Source: Allobosea sp. 67-29 (GTDB lineage Bacteria > Pseudomonadota > Alphaproteobacteria > Rhizobiales > Beijerinckiaceae). Taken from it: a DNA stretch of 64,000 bases. Position numbers and translations under genes: made by a program. Below the pieces are notes generated by a model. It was given only the letters and a program-made list of their open reading frames with translations. It ran no database searches and was not told where the DNA came from. The stretch is from assembly GCF_001898115.1 (NCBI RefSeq), contig NZ_MKSQ01000023.1, positions 62,001 to 126,000 on the forward strand, read 5' to 3'. Each line of letters starts with the position of its first letter. The stretch's first letter is position 1. This document shows, piece after piece, positions 26,231-35,284 of this stretch.

Positions 26231-27145
26231 ATGGTCGAACATGTTGCAGTGCTGATGGGCGGATGGTCCGTCGAGCGGGAGGTCAGCCTCAACAGCGGAG
26301 CGGCCTGCGCGCGGGCGCTGGAAGGCCAAGGCTATCGCGTCACCCGCGTCGACGTGCAGCGCGACATCGCCGAGGTGCTGGCGAAGTTGAGGCCGGACGT
26401 CGCCTTCAATGCCCTGCATGGCCGCTTCGGCGAGGACGGCACGATCCAGGGTGTGCTCGAGATCCTGCGCATCCCCTATACCCATTCCGGCGTGCTGGCC
26501 TCGGCGCTGGCGATCCGCAAGGACCGGGCGAAGACGGTCGTCAAGGCGGCAGGGGTGCCGGTCGCGCACGGCGTCAACGTCTCGCGCTTCGCCGCCGCCA
26601 AGAGCCATGTGCTGCCGCCGCCCTATGTGCTGAAGCCCATCGACGAGGGCTCCTCCGTCGGTGTCGTCATCGTCAAGAGGGACAGGGAGCATCCGCCGCA
26701 GGAGATCGCCCGGCCGGACTGGCCCTGCGGCGAGATGCTGCTCGCGGAGACCTTCATCGCCGGGCGCGAGCTGACCTGTGCCGTCATGGGCGACCGGGCC
26801 TTGGGTGTGACCGAAATACAAGCCGCAACCGGCGAATTTTACGACTACGACGCGAAGTACGCCAAAGGCGGCTCGATTCACATCTGCCCGGCTCAAATTT
26901 TACCGAAAATTTACCAGCAGATCGAAGAGTGTGCGTTAACGGCGCATCAAGCAATCGGATGCCGGGGCGTCAGCCGATCTGACTTTCGCTACGACGACGA
27001 GACCGACACGCTCGTCTGGCTGGAAGTCAATACGCAGCCCGGGATGACCGAGACCAGCCTGGTGCCCGAACTGGCTGCCCATGCGGGCCTGAATTTCGGT
27101 GAGCTCGTCAAATGGATGGTGCAGGACGCCTCCCTCGATCGGTGA
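26231..27145 (+). CDS. ddl: D-alanine:D-alanine ligase
   Basis: ATP-grasp enzyme that joins two D-alanines for MurF. The 304-residue protein starts [20 protein letters not shown] with the N-terminal GG(W)S-x-E-REVS loop, followed by [24 protein letters not shown], and the metal/ATP motif [16 protein letters not shown]. The start at 26231 places the family N-terminus correctly; an in-frame TTG at 26201 would add ten residues. From about 26811 to 26960 the codon use changes: ATA, TTA twice, AAA and TTT appear in a gene that is otherwise strongly GC3-biased. That patch may carry the promoter of ftsQ-ftsA. ftsQ starts five bases after the stop. Confidence 0.96.
   Translation: MVEHVAVLMGGWSVEREVSLNSGAACARALEGQGYRVTRVDVQRDIAEVLAKLRPDVAFNALHGRFGEDGTIQGVLEILRIPYTHSGVLASALAIRKDRAKTVVKAAGVPVAHGVNVSRFAAAKSHVLPPPYVLKPIDEGSSVGVVIVKRDREHPPQEIARPDWPCGEMLLAETFIAGRELTCAVMGDRALGVTEIQAATGEFYDYDAKYAKGGSIHICPAQILPKIYQQIEECALTAHQAIGCRGVSRSDFRYDDETDTLVWLEVNTQPGMTETSLVPELAAHAGLNFGELVKWMVQDASLDR
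26832..26950 (+). promoter_or_regulatory. Low-GC motif-rich patch inside ddl, candidate ftsQA promoter
   Basis: Within the ddl coding region the sequence becomes AT-rich and uses rare codons. It contains AATTTTAC (26835-26842), a GATTC methylation site (26875-26879), two nearly identical adjacent 11-mers (aaattttaccg at 26895-26905 and aaaatttacca at 26906-26916), and a CtrA-like TTAA-N7-TCAA (26936-26950). It ends about 200 bp before ftsQ. Function as a promoter is inferred. Confidence 0.4.
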
Positions 27146-27150
27146 ATGCG

Positions 27151-28080
27151 ATGAAGGCGAAACCCTCTTCGCGCCTGCCGGTCGCGGCGACCGGCCCGCA
27201 ACTGCTGATCGGCAGCGAGCGGCAGGGGCGTTGGCTGCGCCGCCAGCGGCGCTCGGTCCAGCCCTTGGCGGAGCGGGTGCCGCGCGGCATCGGCTCCTGG
27301 CTCGCCCTCGGCTTCCTCACGCTCAGCCTTGGCTCAGGCTTCGTCATCGGCGGGCAGTATCAGGCGATGCAGGATACCTATGGCGAGCCGCGGCACATCA
27401 TCGCGCGCATGCTCGGATTCGGCATCGACCGGGTTACGATCTCGGGGCTCTGGGGGCTGTCGGAGCAGGAGGTGCTCGTCGCCGCTGGCATCGATGCCAA
27501 GACCTCGCTGGTGTTCTTCGACGCCGATGCGGCGCGCCGCCAGCTCGAAGCCAACCCGCTGATTCGCGAGGCTCAGGTCCGCAAGCTGTATCCCGGCGAG
27601 ATCTCGATCTCGCTGACCGAGCGTGAGCCCTACGCGCTCTGGCAGGTCAAGGGCGAGCTTTTCGTCATCGCGGCCGATGGCACGGTGATCGACAAGATGG
27701 ATGACGGCCGCTTCGCCTATCTGCCGCTGGTCGTCGGCAAGAACGCCAACAATCGCGCCAGCGAGTATCTCGAGCTGCGCAAGCAAGCCGGGCCGCTGGC
27801 CGAGCATATCCGCGCCGGCATGCTGGTCTCCGATCGGCGCTGGGACATCAAGCTCGACAACGGCATGGATGTGCGTCTGCCCGAGACCAAGCCCGAAGTC
27901 GCGATGCAGCGGCTTGTTTCGCTAGAGGAGAGCGACCGCATCCTGGACAAGGACATCCTGGCGCTCGATCTGCGCCAGCCCGACCGGGTGGTGGCACGAC
28001 TCTCCGAAGAGGCGGCTGCAGCGCGTGCCGAAATGCTGAAGAACCGCAACAAGGCCAAGAAGAAGGGAGGGGAGGCGTGA
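27151..28080 (+). CDS. ftsQ: Cell division protein FtsQ
   Basis: Bitopic divisome scaffold that binds FtsL-FtsB. 309 residues: a basic cytosolic N-terminus (about 1-46), one membrane helix (about 48-68, SWLALGFLTLSLGSGFVIGG), a POTRA domain from about residue 90 (DRVTISGLWGLSEQEVLVAAGI), and the FtsQ domain with LIREAQVRKLYPGEISISLTEREPYALWQ split across its first strands. A lysine-rich tail (NRNKAKKKGGEA) ends the protein and its codons also form the ribosome site of ftsA. The start at 27151 (MKAKPSS) follows the ddl stop by five bases. The frame is open further upstream inside ddl, which is not used. Confidence 0.95.
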   Translation: MKAKPSSRLPVAATGPQLLIGSERQGRWLRRQRRSVQPLAERVPRGIGSWLALGFLTLSLGSGFVIGGQYQAMQDTYGEPRHIIARMLGFGIDRVTISGLWGLSEQEVLVAAGIDAKTSLVFFDADAARRQLEANPLIREAQVRKLYPGEISISLTEREPYALWQVKGELFVIAADGTVIDKMDDGRFAYLPLVVGKNANNRASEYLELRKQAGPLAEHIRAGMLVSDRRWDIKLDNGMDVRLPETKPEVAMQRLVSLEESDRILDKDILALDLRQPDRVVARLSEEAAAARAEMLKNRNKAKKKGGEA

Positions 28081-29408
28081 ACCACTTCACCTCCCAGGGT
28101 CTGACGCCGCGCATGCGCCCGCTCTCGGCGCGCAAGAGCGCGACGCTCTCGATCCTCGACATCGGCACCAGCAAGGTCGTCTGCCTGATCGCCGAGCTCA
28201 ACCCGGCCGAGGCGAACGAACGGCTGCGCGGGCGCACCCATGTCGCCCGTATCATCGGCATCGGCCATCAGCGCTCGCTCGGCCTGAAGGGCGGGGCGAT
28301 CATCGACCTGGAAAGCGCCGAGCGCGCCATCCGGGCCGCCGTCGACGCCGCCGAGCGCATGGCCAAGGTCGAGGTCCAGTCGGTCATCGTCAACCTCACC
28401 GGCGGGCGCATCGGCTCTCAGCATTATGCCGCCGGCGTCGACCTGCGCTCCGGCTCGGTCGGCGATGCCGACATCAAGCGCGTGCTCGCCACGGCAGCGA
28501 CCCATGCGATCCGCCCCGGCAAGGCCGTGCTCCATGCGCTGCCGACCGGCTATGCGCTCGACGGCGTGCCGGGCGTGCTCGATCCGCGCGGGCTGATCGG
28601 CGGCAAGCTCTCGGTCGACATGCATGTCGTCGCCAGCGAGGCGGCGGCGGCGCGCAACGTCATGCTCGCAGTCGAGCGCTGCCATCTCGAAGTCGAGGCG
28701 GTGGTCGCAACGCCTTATGCCTCTGGCCTGTCGGTGCTGGTCGACGATGAGGCGGAGATGGGCGTGGTCGTGGTCGATCTCGGCGGCGGCACGACGAGCC
28801 TCGGCGTCTTTTCCGGTGGTCATATGATGCATGCCGACGCCATCGCCGTCGGCGGAAACCACATCACCATGGACGTTGCGCGCGGCCTCTCCACCCGCGT
28901 CTCCGCGGCGGAGCGGCTGAAGACGCTGCACGGCTCCTGCATCGCGAGCGCCTCCGACGAGCGCGACATGATCGCCGTGCCGCAGGTCGACGATGACGAG
29001 CGCGACATGCCGAACCACCTCGCCAAGTCGCATCTCATCCGGATCATCAAGCCGCGCGTCGAGGAAATCCTCGAACTGGTGCGCGACCGGCTGGCCCATG
29101 CGGGCTTCTCGGCCCAGGCAGGGCGGCGCGTGGTCCTGACCGGCGGTGCCTGCCAGCTCACCGGCCTGCCGGAAGTGGCGCGCCGCATCCTCGGCGGCCA
29201 GGTCCGCACCGGGCGGCCACTCGGCATCAAGGGCCTGCCCGAGGCGGGCAAGGGCCCAGCCTTCTCCGCAGCGGTCGGCCTGCTGGTCTACCCGCAGGTC
29301 GCCCATGTCGAGCATTTCGAACCGCGCGCCGCCGGCGGGCGCTATTTCGCGACCGGGACGGACGGCTACTTCTCGCGCGTCGGGCGGTGGCTGAAGGACA
29401 GTTTCTAG
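28077..29408 (+). CDS. ftsA: Cell division protein FtsA
   Basis: Actin-like ATPase that tethers FtsZ to the membrane and recruits later divisome proteins. 443 residues with the phosphate-1 loop LDIGTSKVVCLIAEL (about 24-38), the SHS2-like 1C domain, VVVDLGGGTTSLGVFSGG as phosphate 2, and VVLTGGACQLTGLPEVA as the adenosine motif. The last residues FSRVGRWLKDSF form the amphipathic membrane-targeting helix. The GTG start at 28077 overlaps the ftsQ stop (GTGA), with a strong GGGAGGGGAGG ribosome site inside ftsQ. A 123-bp gap without obvious CtrA or GANTC sites separates it from ftsZ. Confidence 0.97.
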   Translation: MNHFTSQGLTPRMRPLSARKSATLSILDIGTSKVVCLIAELNPAEANERLRGRTHVARIIGIGHQRSLGLKGGAIIDLESAERAIRAAVDAAERMAKVEVQSVIVNLTGGRIGSQHYAAGVDLRSGSVGDADIKRVLATAATHAIRPGKAVLHALPTGYALDGVPGVLDPRGLIGGKLSVDMHVVASEAAAARNVMLAVERCHLEVEAVVATPYASGLSVLVDDEAEMGVVVVDLGGGTTSLGVFSGGHMMHADAIAVGGNHITMDVARGLSTRVSAAERLKTLHGSCIASASDERDMIAVPQVDDDERDMPNHLAKSHLIRIIKPRVEEILELVRDRLAHAGFSAQAGRRVVLTGGACQLTGLPEVARRILGGQVRTGRPLGIKGLPEAGKGPAFSAAVGLLVYPQVAHVEHFEPRAAGGRYFATGTDGYFSRVGRWLKDSF

Positions 29409-29531
29409 GACGCGGCTAAAGCCGGGTTCGAGATTTGAGTGAGTACCGCCCGCTCCGGTGGGCACGGCGTCAAACGTAGCAATCAGACGGCTCCCGCCAG
29501 GCGCCGGTCAAAGGGATCAGAAGAGGCAATC

Positions 29532-31217
29532 ATGGCGATGAATCTGCAAGCCCCGGACATCCGGGAACTCAAGCCCCGGATCACGGTCTTCGGTGTCGGC
29601 GGCGCGGGCGGCAATGCGGTCAACAACATGATCGAGGCGGGCCTCGACGGCGTCGACTTCGTCTGCGCCAACACCGACGCCCAGGCGCTGGCGCTGTCGC
29701 GCTCCTCGCGCATCATCCAGATGGGCCTGCAGGTCACCGAGGGCCTCGGCGCCGGCTCGCAGCCGGAAGTCGGCCGGGCCGCGGCCGAGGAAGTCATCGA
29801 CGAGATTCGCGATCACCTGGCGGGCGCGCATATGGTCTTCATCACCGCCGGCATGGGCGGCGGCACCGGCACCGGTGCTGCTCCGGCCATTGCCCGGGTC
29901 GCTCGCGACATGGGCATCCTGACCGTCGGCGTCGTGACCAAGCCGTTCCAGTTCGAGGGCCAGCGCCGCATGCGCATGGCGGAGGCCGGCATCGCCGAGC
30001 TGAACGAGGCCGTGGACACGCTGATCGTCATCCCGAACCAGAACCTGTTCCGCGTCGCCAACGAGACCACCGGTTTCGCCGACGCCTTCGGCATGGCCGA
30101 CCAGGTGCTCTATTCCGGCGTCGCCTGCATCACCGACCTGATGGTCCGCCCCGGCCTGATCAACCTCGACTTCGCCGACGTGCGCGCCGTGATGCGCGGC
30201 ATGGGCAAGGCGATGATGGGCACCGGAGAGGCGCAGGGCGAGAAGCGCGCGCTGACTGCGGCCCAGGCCGCGATCAACAACCCGCTGCTCGACGACATCT
30301 CGATGAAGGGCGCGCGCGGCCTGCTGATCTCGATCACCGGCGGGCGCGACATGAAGCTCTACGAGGTCGACGAGGCCGCCACCCGCATCCGCGAGGAGGT
30401 CGATTCCGAGGCCAACATCATCGTCGGCGCGACCTTCGACGAATCGCTTGAAGGCACCGTGCGCGTCTCCGTCGTCGCCACCGGCATCGACAAGCCGATC
30501 TCGCAGGTCGGCGAGGTCGACGAGACCGAGGCCCGCATCGCACAGGTCGCCGAGCGCCTGAAGCAGGAAGCCCGCCTGCGCTCGACCGCCACTCCGCAGG
30601 CCGCCCGCCCGGCGCCGCAGCCGGCCGCCATGCCGGTGGTCGAAACGGCCCGTGTCGCGCCCGCCGCCGAGCCGGCGCCGGCCGCGCAGCTGCAGGACAT
30701 CCGCATCGAGCCGGTGCAGCCGCGCCCGGTGATGGTCGCCGCGCCGCCTCCGCAGCCGACGGCTCCGGCCGAGCCGAGCCTGCATCTCGAGGAGAGCTTC
30801 ATCCCGCCGATGCCGGAGCGGGCAGTGCGCCCGACCCGCATGCCGCGGATCGAGGACCTGCCGGCTCCGGGCCAGGCCCAGCTGCATGCCCAGCGCGGTG
30901 CCCAGCCCGTGCCGCAGGCGCCCACCGCCGAGCAGAAGCGGATGTCGCTGATGCAGCGTCTCGCCTCGGTCGGCTTCGGCCGGAAGGAGGACGAGGCCGA
31001 AGCTCCCGCGCAGGCGCCCGTCCCGGCACGGCAGGCTCCCGCCATGCCGCAGGCCGCGGCTCCGAGCGCTGCCCATGCCGAATACATGCGCCGCCCTGCC
31101 CAGCCGGTCTCGCGCCCGGCCCAGGGTCAGCTTGATCCGCACGGTCGTGCGGCGCCCGCCCGCACCGAGGACGATCATCTGGAGATTCCGGCCTTCCTCC
31201 GCCGTCAGGCGAACTGA
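29532..31217 (+). CDS. ftsZ: Tubulin-like cell division GTPase FtsZ (long linker form)
   Basis: Forms the Z ring. 561 residues: GTPase core about 14-325 with the N-terminal [14 protein letters not shown] (20-33), the signature loop [10 protein letters not shown] (about 109-118), and the T7 loop [12 protein letters not shown] linker of about 220 residues rich in Ala, Pro and Gln follows, then the conserved C-terminal peptide [10 protein letters not shown], which binds FtsA. Such long disordered linkers are typical of alphaproteobacteria and especially rhizobia. The start at 29532 has GAAGAGG in front of it; an upstream in-frame start lacks homology. A strong intrinsic terminator follows 31 bp after the stop. 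Confidence 0.98.
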   Translation: MAMNLQAPDIRELKPRITVFGVGGAGGNAVNNMIEAGLDGVDFVCANTDAQALALSRSSRIIQMGLQVTEGLGAGSQPEVGRAAAEEVIDEIRDHLAGAHMVFITAGMGGGTGTGAAPAIARVARDMGILTVGVVTKPFQFEGQRRMRMAEAGIAELNEAVDTLIVIPNQNLFRVANETTGFADAFGMADQVLYSGVACITDLMVRPGLINLDFADVRAVMRGMGKAMMGTGEAQGEKRALTAAQAAINNPLLDDISMKGARGLLISITGGRDMKLYEVDEAATRIREEVDSEANIIVGATFDESLEGTVRVSVVATGIDKPISQVGEVDETEARIAQVAERLKQEARLRSTATPQAARPAPQPAAMPVVETARVAPAAEPAPAAQLQDIRIEPVQPRPVMVAAPPPQPTAPAEPSLHLEESFIPPMPERAVRPTRMPRIEDLPAPGQAQLHAQRGAQPVPQAPTAEQKRMSLMQRLASVGFGRKEDEAEAPAQAPVPARQAPAMPQAAAPSAAHAEYMRRPAQPVSRPAQGQLDPHGRAAPARTEDDHLEIPAFLRRQAN

Positions 31218-31248
31218 AAACCGGCTTTCTCACGGCATTGCAACAATG

Positions 31249-31277
31249 CCCGTCGCGCCATTCGCGCGGCGGGTTTT
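31249..31277 (+). terminator. Rho-independent terminator after ftsZ
   Basis: A ten-pair stem, CCCGTCGCGC (31249-31258) with GCGCGGCGGG (31264-31273) including one G-T pair, closes a five-base loop (CATTC) and is followed by TTTT (31274-31277). It ends the ddl-ftsQ-ftsA-ftsZ transcript and separates it from lpxC. Confidence 0.85.
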
Positions 31278-31282
31278 GCACG

Positions 31283-31297
31283 TTAAAAAATCGTTAT
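31283..31297 (+). promoter_or_regulatory. CtrA-like half-matching box upstream of lpxC
   Basis: TTAA (31283-31286), seven bases, TTAT (31294-31297), seven of eight consensus bases, immediately after the ftsZ terminator and about 210 bp before lpxC. A GATTC site lies at 31420-31424 in the same 289-bp gap. No gene is seen in this gap; it must contain the lpxC promoter. Confidence 0.35.
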
Positions 31298-31506
31298 CTT
31301 TCAGTCTGTTATTGTTCCCACGCGCGATCCTTCCGACTGTAACACAGCGAAAGAAAGCGTGATTTTGATCGGCTGCCGCGAGGGCCTATGTTGCGGCCGC
31401 ATCAAGGATGAGCATACCGGATTCGGCTGGTGCCGGGTTCGGACATGTCGCCGCCAGAGATCGTCGCCCCGGGGGCGGTCCGCGGTGACCGGGATTGGAT
31501 AACGGA

Positions 31507-32454
31507 ATGAATTTCGATCGGCAGACGACCCTGCGGGCTGCAGTGACCCTCACCGGGATCGGTGTCCATTCCGGCGCGCCCGCCAGCATCTGCCTGAAGC
31601 CGTCCAGCGCCAATTCGGGCGTCGTCTTCCTGCGCACCGGCATCGAGGGCATGCCGCCCCAACTCATCCACGCCAAGCACACGAAGGTCAGCGCCACCGA
31701 GCTCTGCACCGTGATCGGCGACCGCGGCCCGGCATCTGTCTCGACCATCGAGCACCTGATGTCGGCCTGCTCGGGCCTCGGCCTCGACAACGTGCTGGTG
31801 GAGATCGACGGTCCCGAGATGCCGATCATGGACGGCAGTGCCATCGAGTTCGTCCGCGCCATCGAAGCGACCGGCATGGTCTCGCTCGCCGCACCGCGCC
31901 GCTATCTCAAGGTTCTCCAGCCCGTCCGTATCGAGCAGGGTCGCGCCTTTGCCGAGCTGGCGCCGGCCGAGCAGGGCTTTCGGCTCGATGTGGAGATCGA
32001 TTTCGACACGGCCGTGATCGGCCGGCAGCGTAAGATCTTCGATCTCGAGGCCCAAGCCTATGCCAGCGAGATCTCGAAGGCGCGGACCTTCGGCTTCATG
32101 CGCGATGTCGAGCAGCTCTGGAAGGCGGGCTTCGCGCAGGGAGCGTCGCTCGACAACACGGTCGCGATCGGCGAGGACAAGGTCATCAATCCCGAGGGCC
32201 TGCGCTATGGTGACGAGTTCGTGCGTCACAAGGTGCTCGACGCCATCGGTGACCTCGCGCTCGCCGGCTACCCGATCATTGGCGAGTTCCGCTCCTATTG
32301 CGGCGGTCACCGCATGAACGTCCGCATCCTCGAGGCGCTGTTCGCCGATCGCGCGAACTTCGCGATCGTCGAATCCCAGCCGGTCTTCGCTCCGGCCCGC
32401 GCCGTGCAGATGGCCGCGGTCGCTCCGGCGGCCTACGCGCCCGATCTCCACTGA
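31507..32454 (+). CDS. lpxC: UDP-3-O-acyl-N-acetylglucosamine deacetylase LpxC
   Basis: Zinc deacetylase that carries out the committed step of lipid A synthesis in the cytoplasm. 315 residues: N-terminal TLTGIGVHSG, zinc ligand H83 in STIEHLMSA, MPIMDGSA, and the pair H241 and D245 in VRHKVLDAIGDLAL, then GEFRSYCGGHRMN with the catalytic histidine. All catalytic residues are intact. The start at 31507 (MNFDRQTT) fits the family; a TTG four codons earlier is in frame. Its place after ftsZ is conserved in many proteobacteria. Confidence 0.97.
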   Translation: MNFDRQTTLRAAVTLTGIGVHSGAPASICLKPSSANSGVVFLRTGIEGMPPQLIHAKHTKVSATELCTVIGDRGPASVSTIEHLMSACSGLGLDNVLVEIDGPEMPIMDGSAIEFVRAIEATGMVSLAAPRRYLKVLQPVRIEQGRAFAELAPAEQGFRLDVEIDFDTAVIGRQRKIFDLEAQAYASEISKARTFGFMRDVEQLWKAGFAQGASLDNTVAIGEDKVINPEGLRYGDEFVRHKVLDAIGDLALAGYPIIGEFRSYCGGHRMNVRILEALFADRANFAIVESQPVFAPARAVQMAAVAPAAYAPDLH

Positions 32455-32623
32455 AATCGCAGCGGCAAACGCGGCTTCGCCTTTCCTTCGCCCGGTTTTT
32501 GTCCGAGATGCCGCAGTGCTGCGGAATCGTGCCATGACCGGCTTTCGGCAGTGGCGCGTGGGAAGCGTCTGAGGTAAGGCATGCTTCCCGCAGGCAGGGA
32601 CGAAGCGAAAGAGGACGGACGAC

Positions 32624-33544
32624 GTGAGCGTGACGCGGCAAAGCCTTCCGGCAATCCATCGCGGCCTATCCCCGCGCAAGGGCATGGCCCTGGCGCTCGG
32701 TGCCGCCATGCTGCTTGGCGGCTGCGATACGCTGTCCTCGCTCAATCCCTTCGACAAGCCCGAGGTCTACAAGCCGGACCTGACACCGCCCACGCCGGCC
32801 GACAAACTCTACAATGAAGGTCTCGCGCGCCTGCAGAACGGCGACAGCGAAGGGGCTGCCAAGCGGTTCGAGGACATCGACAAGACGGCGCCGTTCTCGC
32901 CCTATGCCCGCAAGGGCCTGCTGATGACGGCCTACACCAATTTCCAGGCGAACAAGTGGGAAGAGGCGATCACCGCCTCGAAGCGCTTCATCGCCCAGAA
33001 CCCGGCCAGCCCGGACGCGGCTTATGCCCAGTACATCCTGGCGATGTCCTACTATAACCAGATCCCCGACACGACTCGCGACCAGGAACGGACGCGCCAG
33101 GCGATCCAGGCGTTCGAGGAACTGATCGGCCGCTATCCGAAGTCGGAATACGTGGTCGACGCCCGGGAAAAGCTCCTGGTGGCGAAGGACCAGCTCGCCG
33201 GCAAGGAGATGAATGTCGGGCGCTACTATCTCGAGCGGCGCAACTATACCGCGGCGGTCAACCGCTTCCGCGAGGTCATCATCAAGTACCAGACCACCCG
33301 CCATGTCGAGGAGGCGCTGGAACGCCTCACCGAAGCCTATATGGCGATGGGCATCACCAACGAGGCGCAGACCGCCGCCGCGGTGCTCGGGCACAATTTC
33401 CCCGACAGCCCGTGGTACAAGGACGCCTACACGCTGCTGCAGAGCCACGGACTGGAGCCGCGCGAGGATCGCGGGTCCTATATCAGCCGGGCCTTCGACG
33501 GCTTCCAGCGCGCGGTCGGCGGCATCGTCGGGCTGCGCTTCTGA
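32624..33544 (+). CDS. bamD: Outer membrane protein assembly factor BamD
   Basis: Essential lipoprotein of the BAM complex that inserts beta-barrel proteins into the outer membrane. 306 residues with a lipoprotein signal ending in LLGGC (acylated Cys34) and five TPR-like repeats (LYNEGLARLQNGDSEGAAKRFEDI, then PYARKGLLMTAYTNFQANKWEEA, and so on to WYKDAYTLLQSHGL) in a YfiO-type arrangement. The start is a GTG at 32624; another GTG two codons on is equally possible. It sits between lpxC (169 bp upstream) and recN (60 bp downstream), the normal alphaproteobacterial order. Confidence 0.95.
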   Translation: MSVTRQSLPAIHRGLSPRKGMALALGAAMLLGGCDTLSSLNPFDKPEVYKPDLTPPTPADKLYNEGLARLQNGDSEGAAKRFEDIDKTAPFSPYARKGLLMTAYTNFQANKWEEAITASKRFIAQNPASPDAAYAQYILAMSYYNQIPDTTRDQERTRQAIQAFEELIGRYPKSEYVVDAREKLLVAKDQLAGKEMNVGRYYLERRNYTAAVNRFREVIIKYQTTRHVEEALERLTEAYMAMGITNEAQTAAAVLGHNFPDSPWYKDAYTLLQSHGLEPREDRGSYISRAFDGFQRAVGGIVGLRF

Positions 33545-33604
33545 TAGCCCGCGCATGCCCCGCTGCGGACATCCCCGCCGGCTCCAAAGTCTGAGCTGAG
33601 CGCC

Positions 33605-35284
33605 ATGCTGGCGCAGCTCTCGATCCGCGACATCGTCCTGATCGACCGGCTCGACCTGAGCTTCCGCGAGGGGCTGAGCGTGCTGACCGGCGAGACCGGT
33701 GCCGGCAAGTCGATCCTGCTCGATGGCTTCGCGCTGGCGCTCGGCGGGCGGGGCGACGGCTCGCTCGTCCGCCACGGCGAGGCGCAAGGCCAGGTCAGCG
33801 CCGTCTTCGACCTGCCGCTCGATCACGCGGCGCGCAAGCTCGCCGAGGCGCAGGCGATCGACACCGACGGCGATCTGATCCTGCGCCGCGTGCAGTATGC
33901 CGACGGGCGCACCCGCGCCTTCGTCAACGACCAGCCGGTCTCGGTCCAGATACTGCGCTCGATCGGTTCGGCGATCGTCGAGATCCACGGCCAGCATGAC
34001 GACCGGGCTCTGACCGACCCGGCCCAGCACCGCGCCCTGCTCGACGGGTTCGGCGGGCTTGAGGGGCAGGCGCAGGACGTCGCCGAAGCGAGTGAGCGGC
34101 TGAAACGTGCGCGACAAGCCTTGCAGGCGCAGCGGCTACGTGTCGAGGCGGCGCGCAAGGAGGCGGATTTCCTGCGCCATGCGGTCGAGGAACTCGGCAA
34201 GCTCGCGCCGAAACCCGGCGAGGAGGACGAACTCGCCGCGACGCGCCAGGCGATGATGCAAGCCGAGAAGGTCGCGCGCGACCTCAGCGAGGCCCATGAA
34301 TCCGTCGGCGGTCAGGGCTCGCCGATGCCAGCGCTGGCGGCGGTGCTCCGCCGGCTCGAGCGCCGCGCGGGTCAGGCCCCCGAACTGGTCGAACCGTCGC
34401 TGGCGGCGCTCAACACCGCGATCATCGCGCTGGAAGAGGCCGGGGAGGCGCTCGCGGTGGCGATGCGCGCCGCGGAATACGATCCCCGCCAGCAGGAGCG
34501 CGTCGAGGAGCGGCTGTTCGCGCTGCGCGCCGCGGGGCGCAAATACGACGTGCCGGTGGACGGGCTCAAGGCTCTTGCGGAAACTATGGCGAGCGACCTT
34601 GCGGCGCTCGACGAGAGCGAATCGTCGCTCGGCCGCCTGGAAGCCGAGATGCAAGCCGCCGAGGCTGCTTTCCTGGCCGGAGCGCAGGCGCTCTCGCAGG
34701 CGCGCCGGGGGGCGGCTTCTCGCCTCGACCTCGCCGTGAAGGCGGAGCTGCCGCCGCTCAAGCTGGAACGGGCGCGCTTCATCACCCGCATCGAGAGCGA
34801 CGAGACGGCGCGTGGCCCGGAAGGCTTCGACCGGATCGAGTTCTGGGTCGAGACTAACCCCGGCACGCGGCCGGGGCCGATGATGAAGGTCGCATCCGGC
34901 GGCGAGCTCTCGCGCTTCATGCTCGCGCTCAAGGTCGTGCTCGCCGAGCGTGGTTCGGCTCCGACGCTGGTCTTCGACGAGATCGATACCGGTGTCGGCG
35001 GCGCGGTGGCGGATGCGATCGGCGAGCGGCTGGCACGGCTCGCGGACCGGGTGCAGGTGATCTCCGTGACCCACGCACCGCAGGTCGCGGCCAAGGCCCG
35101 GCGCCATTTCCTGATCGCCAAATCGGCCGGCGAAGGCGATGCATCGCGTACCGTCACCAGGGTCGAGGCCTTGGCCGATCAGGCTCGAGGCGAGGAGATC
35201 GCCCGGATGCTCGCCGGCGCCTCGATCACGGAAGAGGCGCGGGCGGCGGCGCGGCGTCTGCTTGAGGCCGCACTGCGCGGCTGA
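33605..35284 (+). CDS. recN: DNA repair protein RecN
   Basis: SMC-like ATPase for double-strand break repair in the nucleoid. 559 residues: Walker A LTGETGAGKSILLDG (about 27-41), a long coiled-coil middle (about 150-370, rich in Ala, Glu and Arg), the ABC signature ASGGELSRFMLALK near 435, and Walker B TLVFDEIDTGVGG near 455 followed by the VISVTHAPQVAAKA switch region. No LexA box is evident in the 60-bp gap before it. It meets the MBL-fold gene tail-to-tail with no base between the stops. Confidence 0.96.
   Translation: MLAQLSIRDIVLIDRLDLSFREGLSVLTGETGAGKSILLDGFALALGGRGDGSLVRHGEAQGQVSAVFDLPLDHAARKLAEAQAIDTDGDLILRRVQYADGRTRAFVNDQPVSVQILRSIGSAIVEIHGQHDDRALTDPAQHRALLDGFGGLEGQAQDVAEASERLKRARQALQAQRLRVEAARKEADFLRHAVEELGKLAPKPGEEDELAATRQAMMQAEKVARDLSEAHESVGGQGSPMPALAAVLRRLERRAGQAPELVEPSLAALNTAIIALEEAGEALAVAMRAAEYDPRQQERVEERLFALRAAGRKYDVPVDGLKALAETMASDLAALDESESSLGRLEAEMQAAEAAFLAGAQALSQARRGAASRLDLAVKAELPPLKLERARFITRIESDETARGPEGFDRIEFWVETNPGTRPGPMMKVASGGELSRFMLALKVVLAERGSAPTLVFDEIDTGVGGAVADAIGERLARLADRVQVISVTHAPQVAAKARRHFLIAKSAGEGDASRTVTRVEALADQARGEEIARMLAGASITEEARAAARRLLEAALRG

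Noticed and set aside
29425..29450. GGTTCGAG-like sequence before ftsZ, reminiscent of a tRNA T-loop
   Set aside because: No acceptor, D or anticodon stems can be drawn around it. No tRNA was found in the window.
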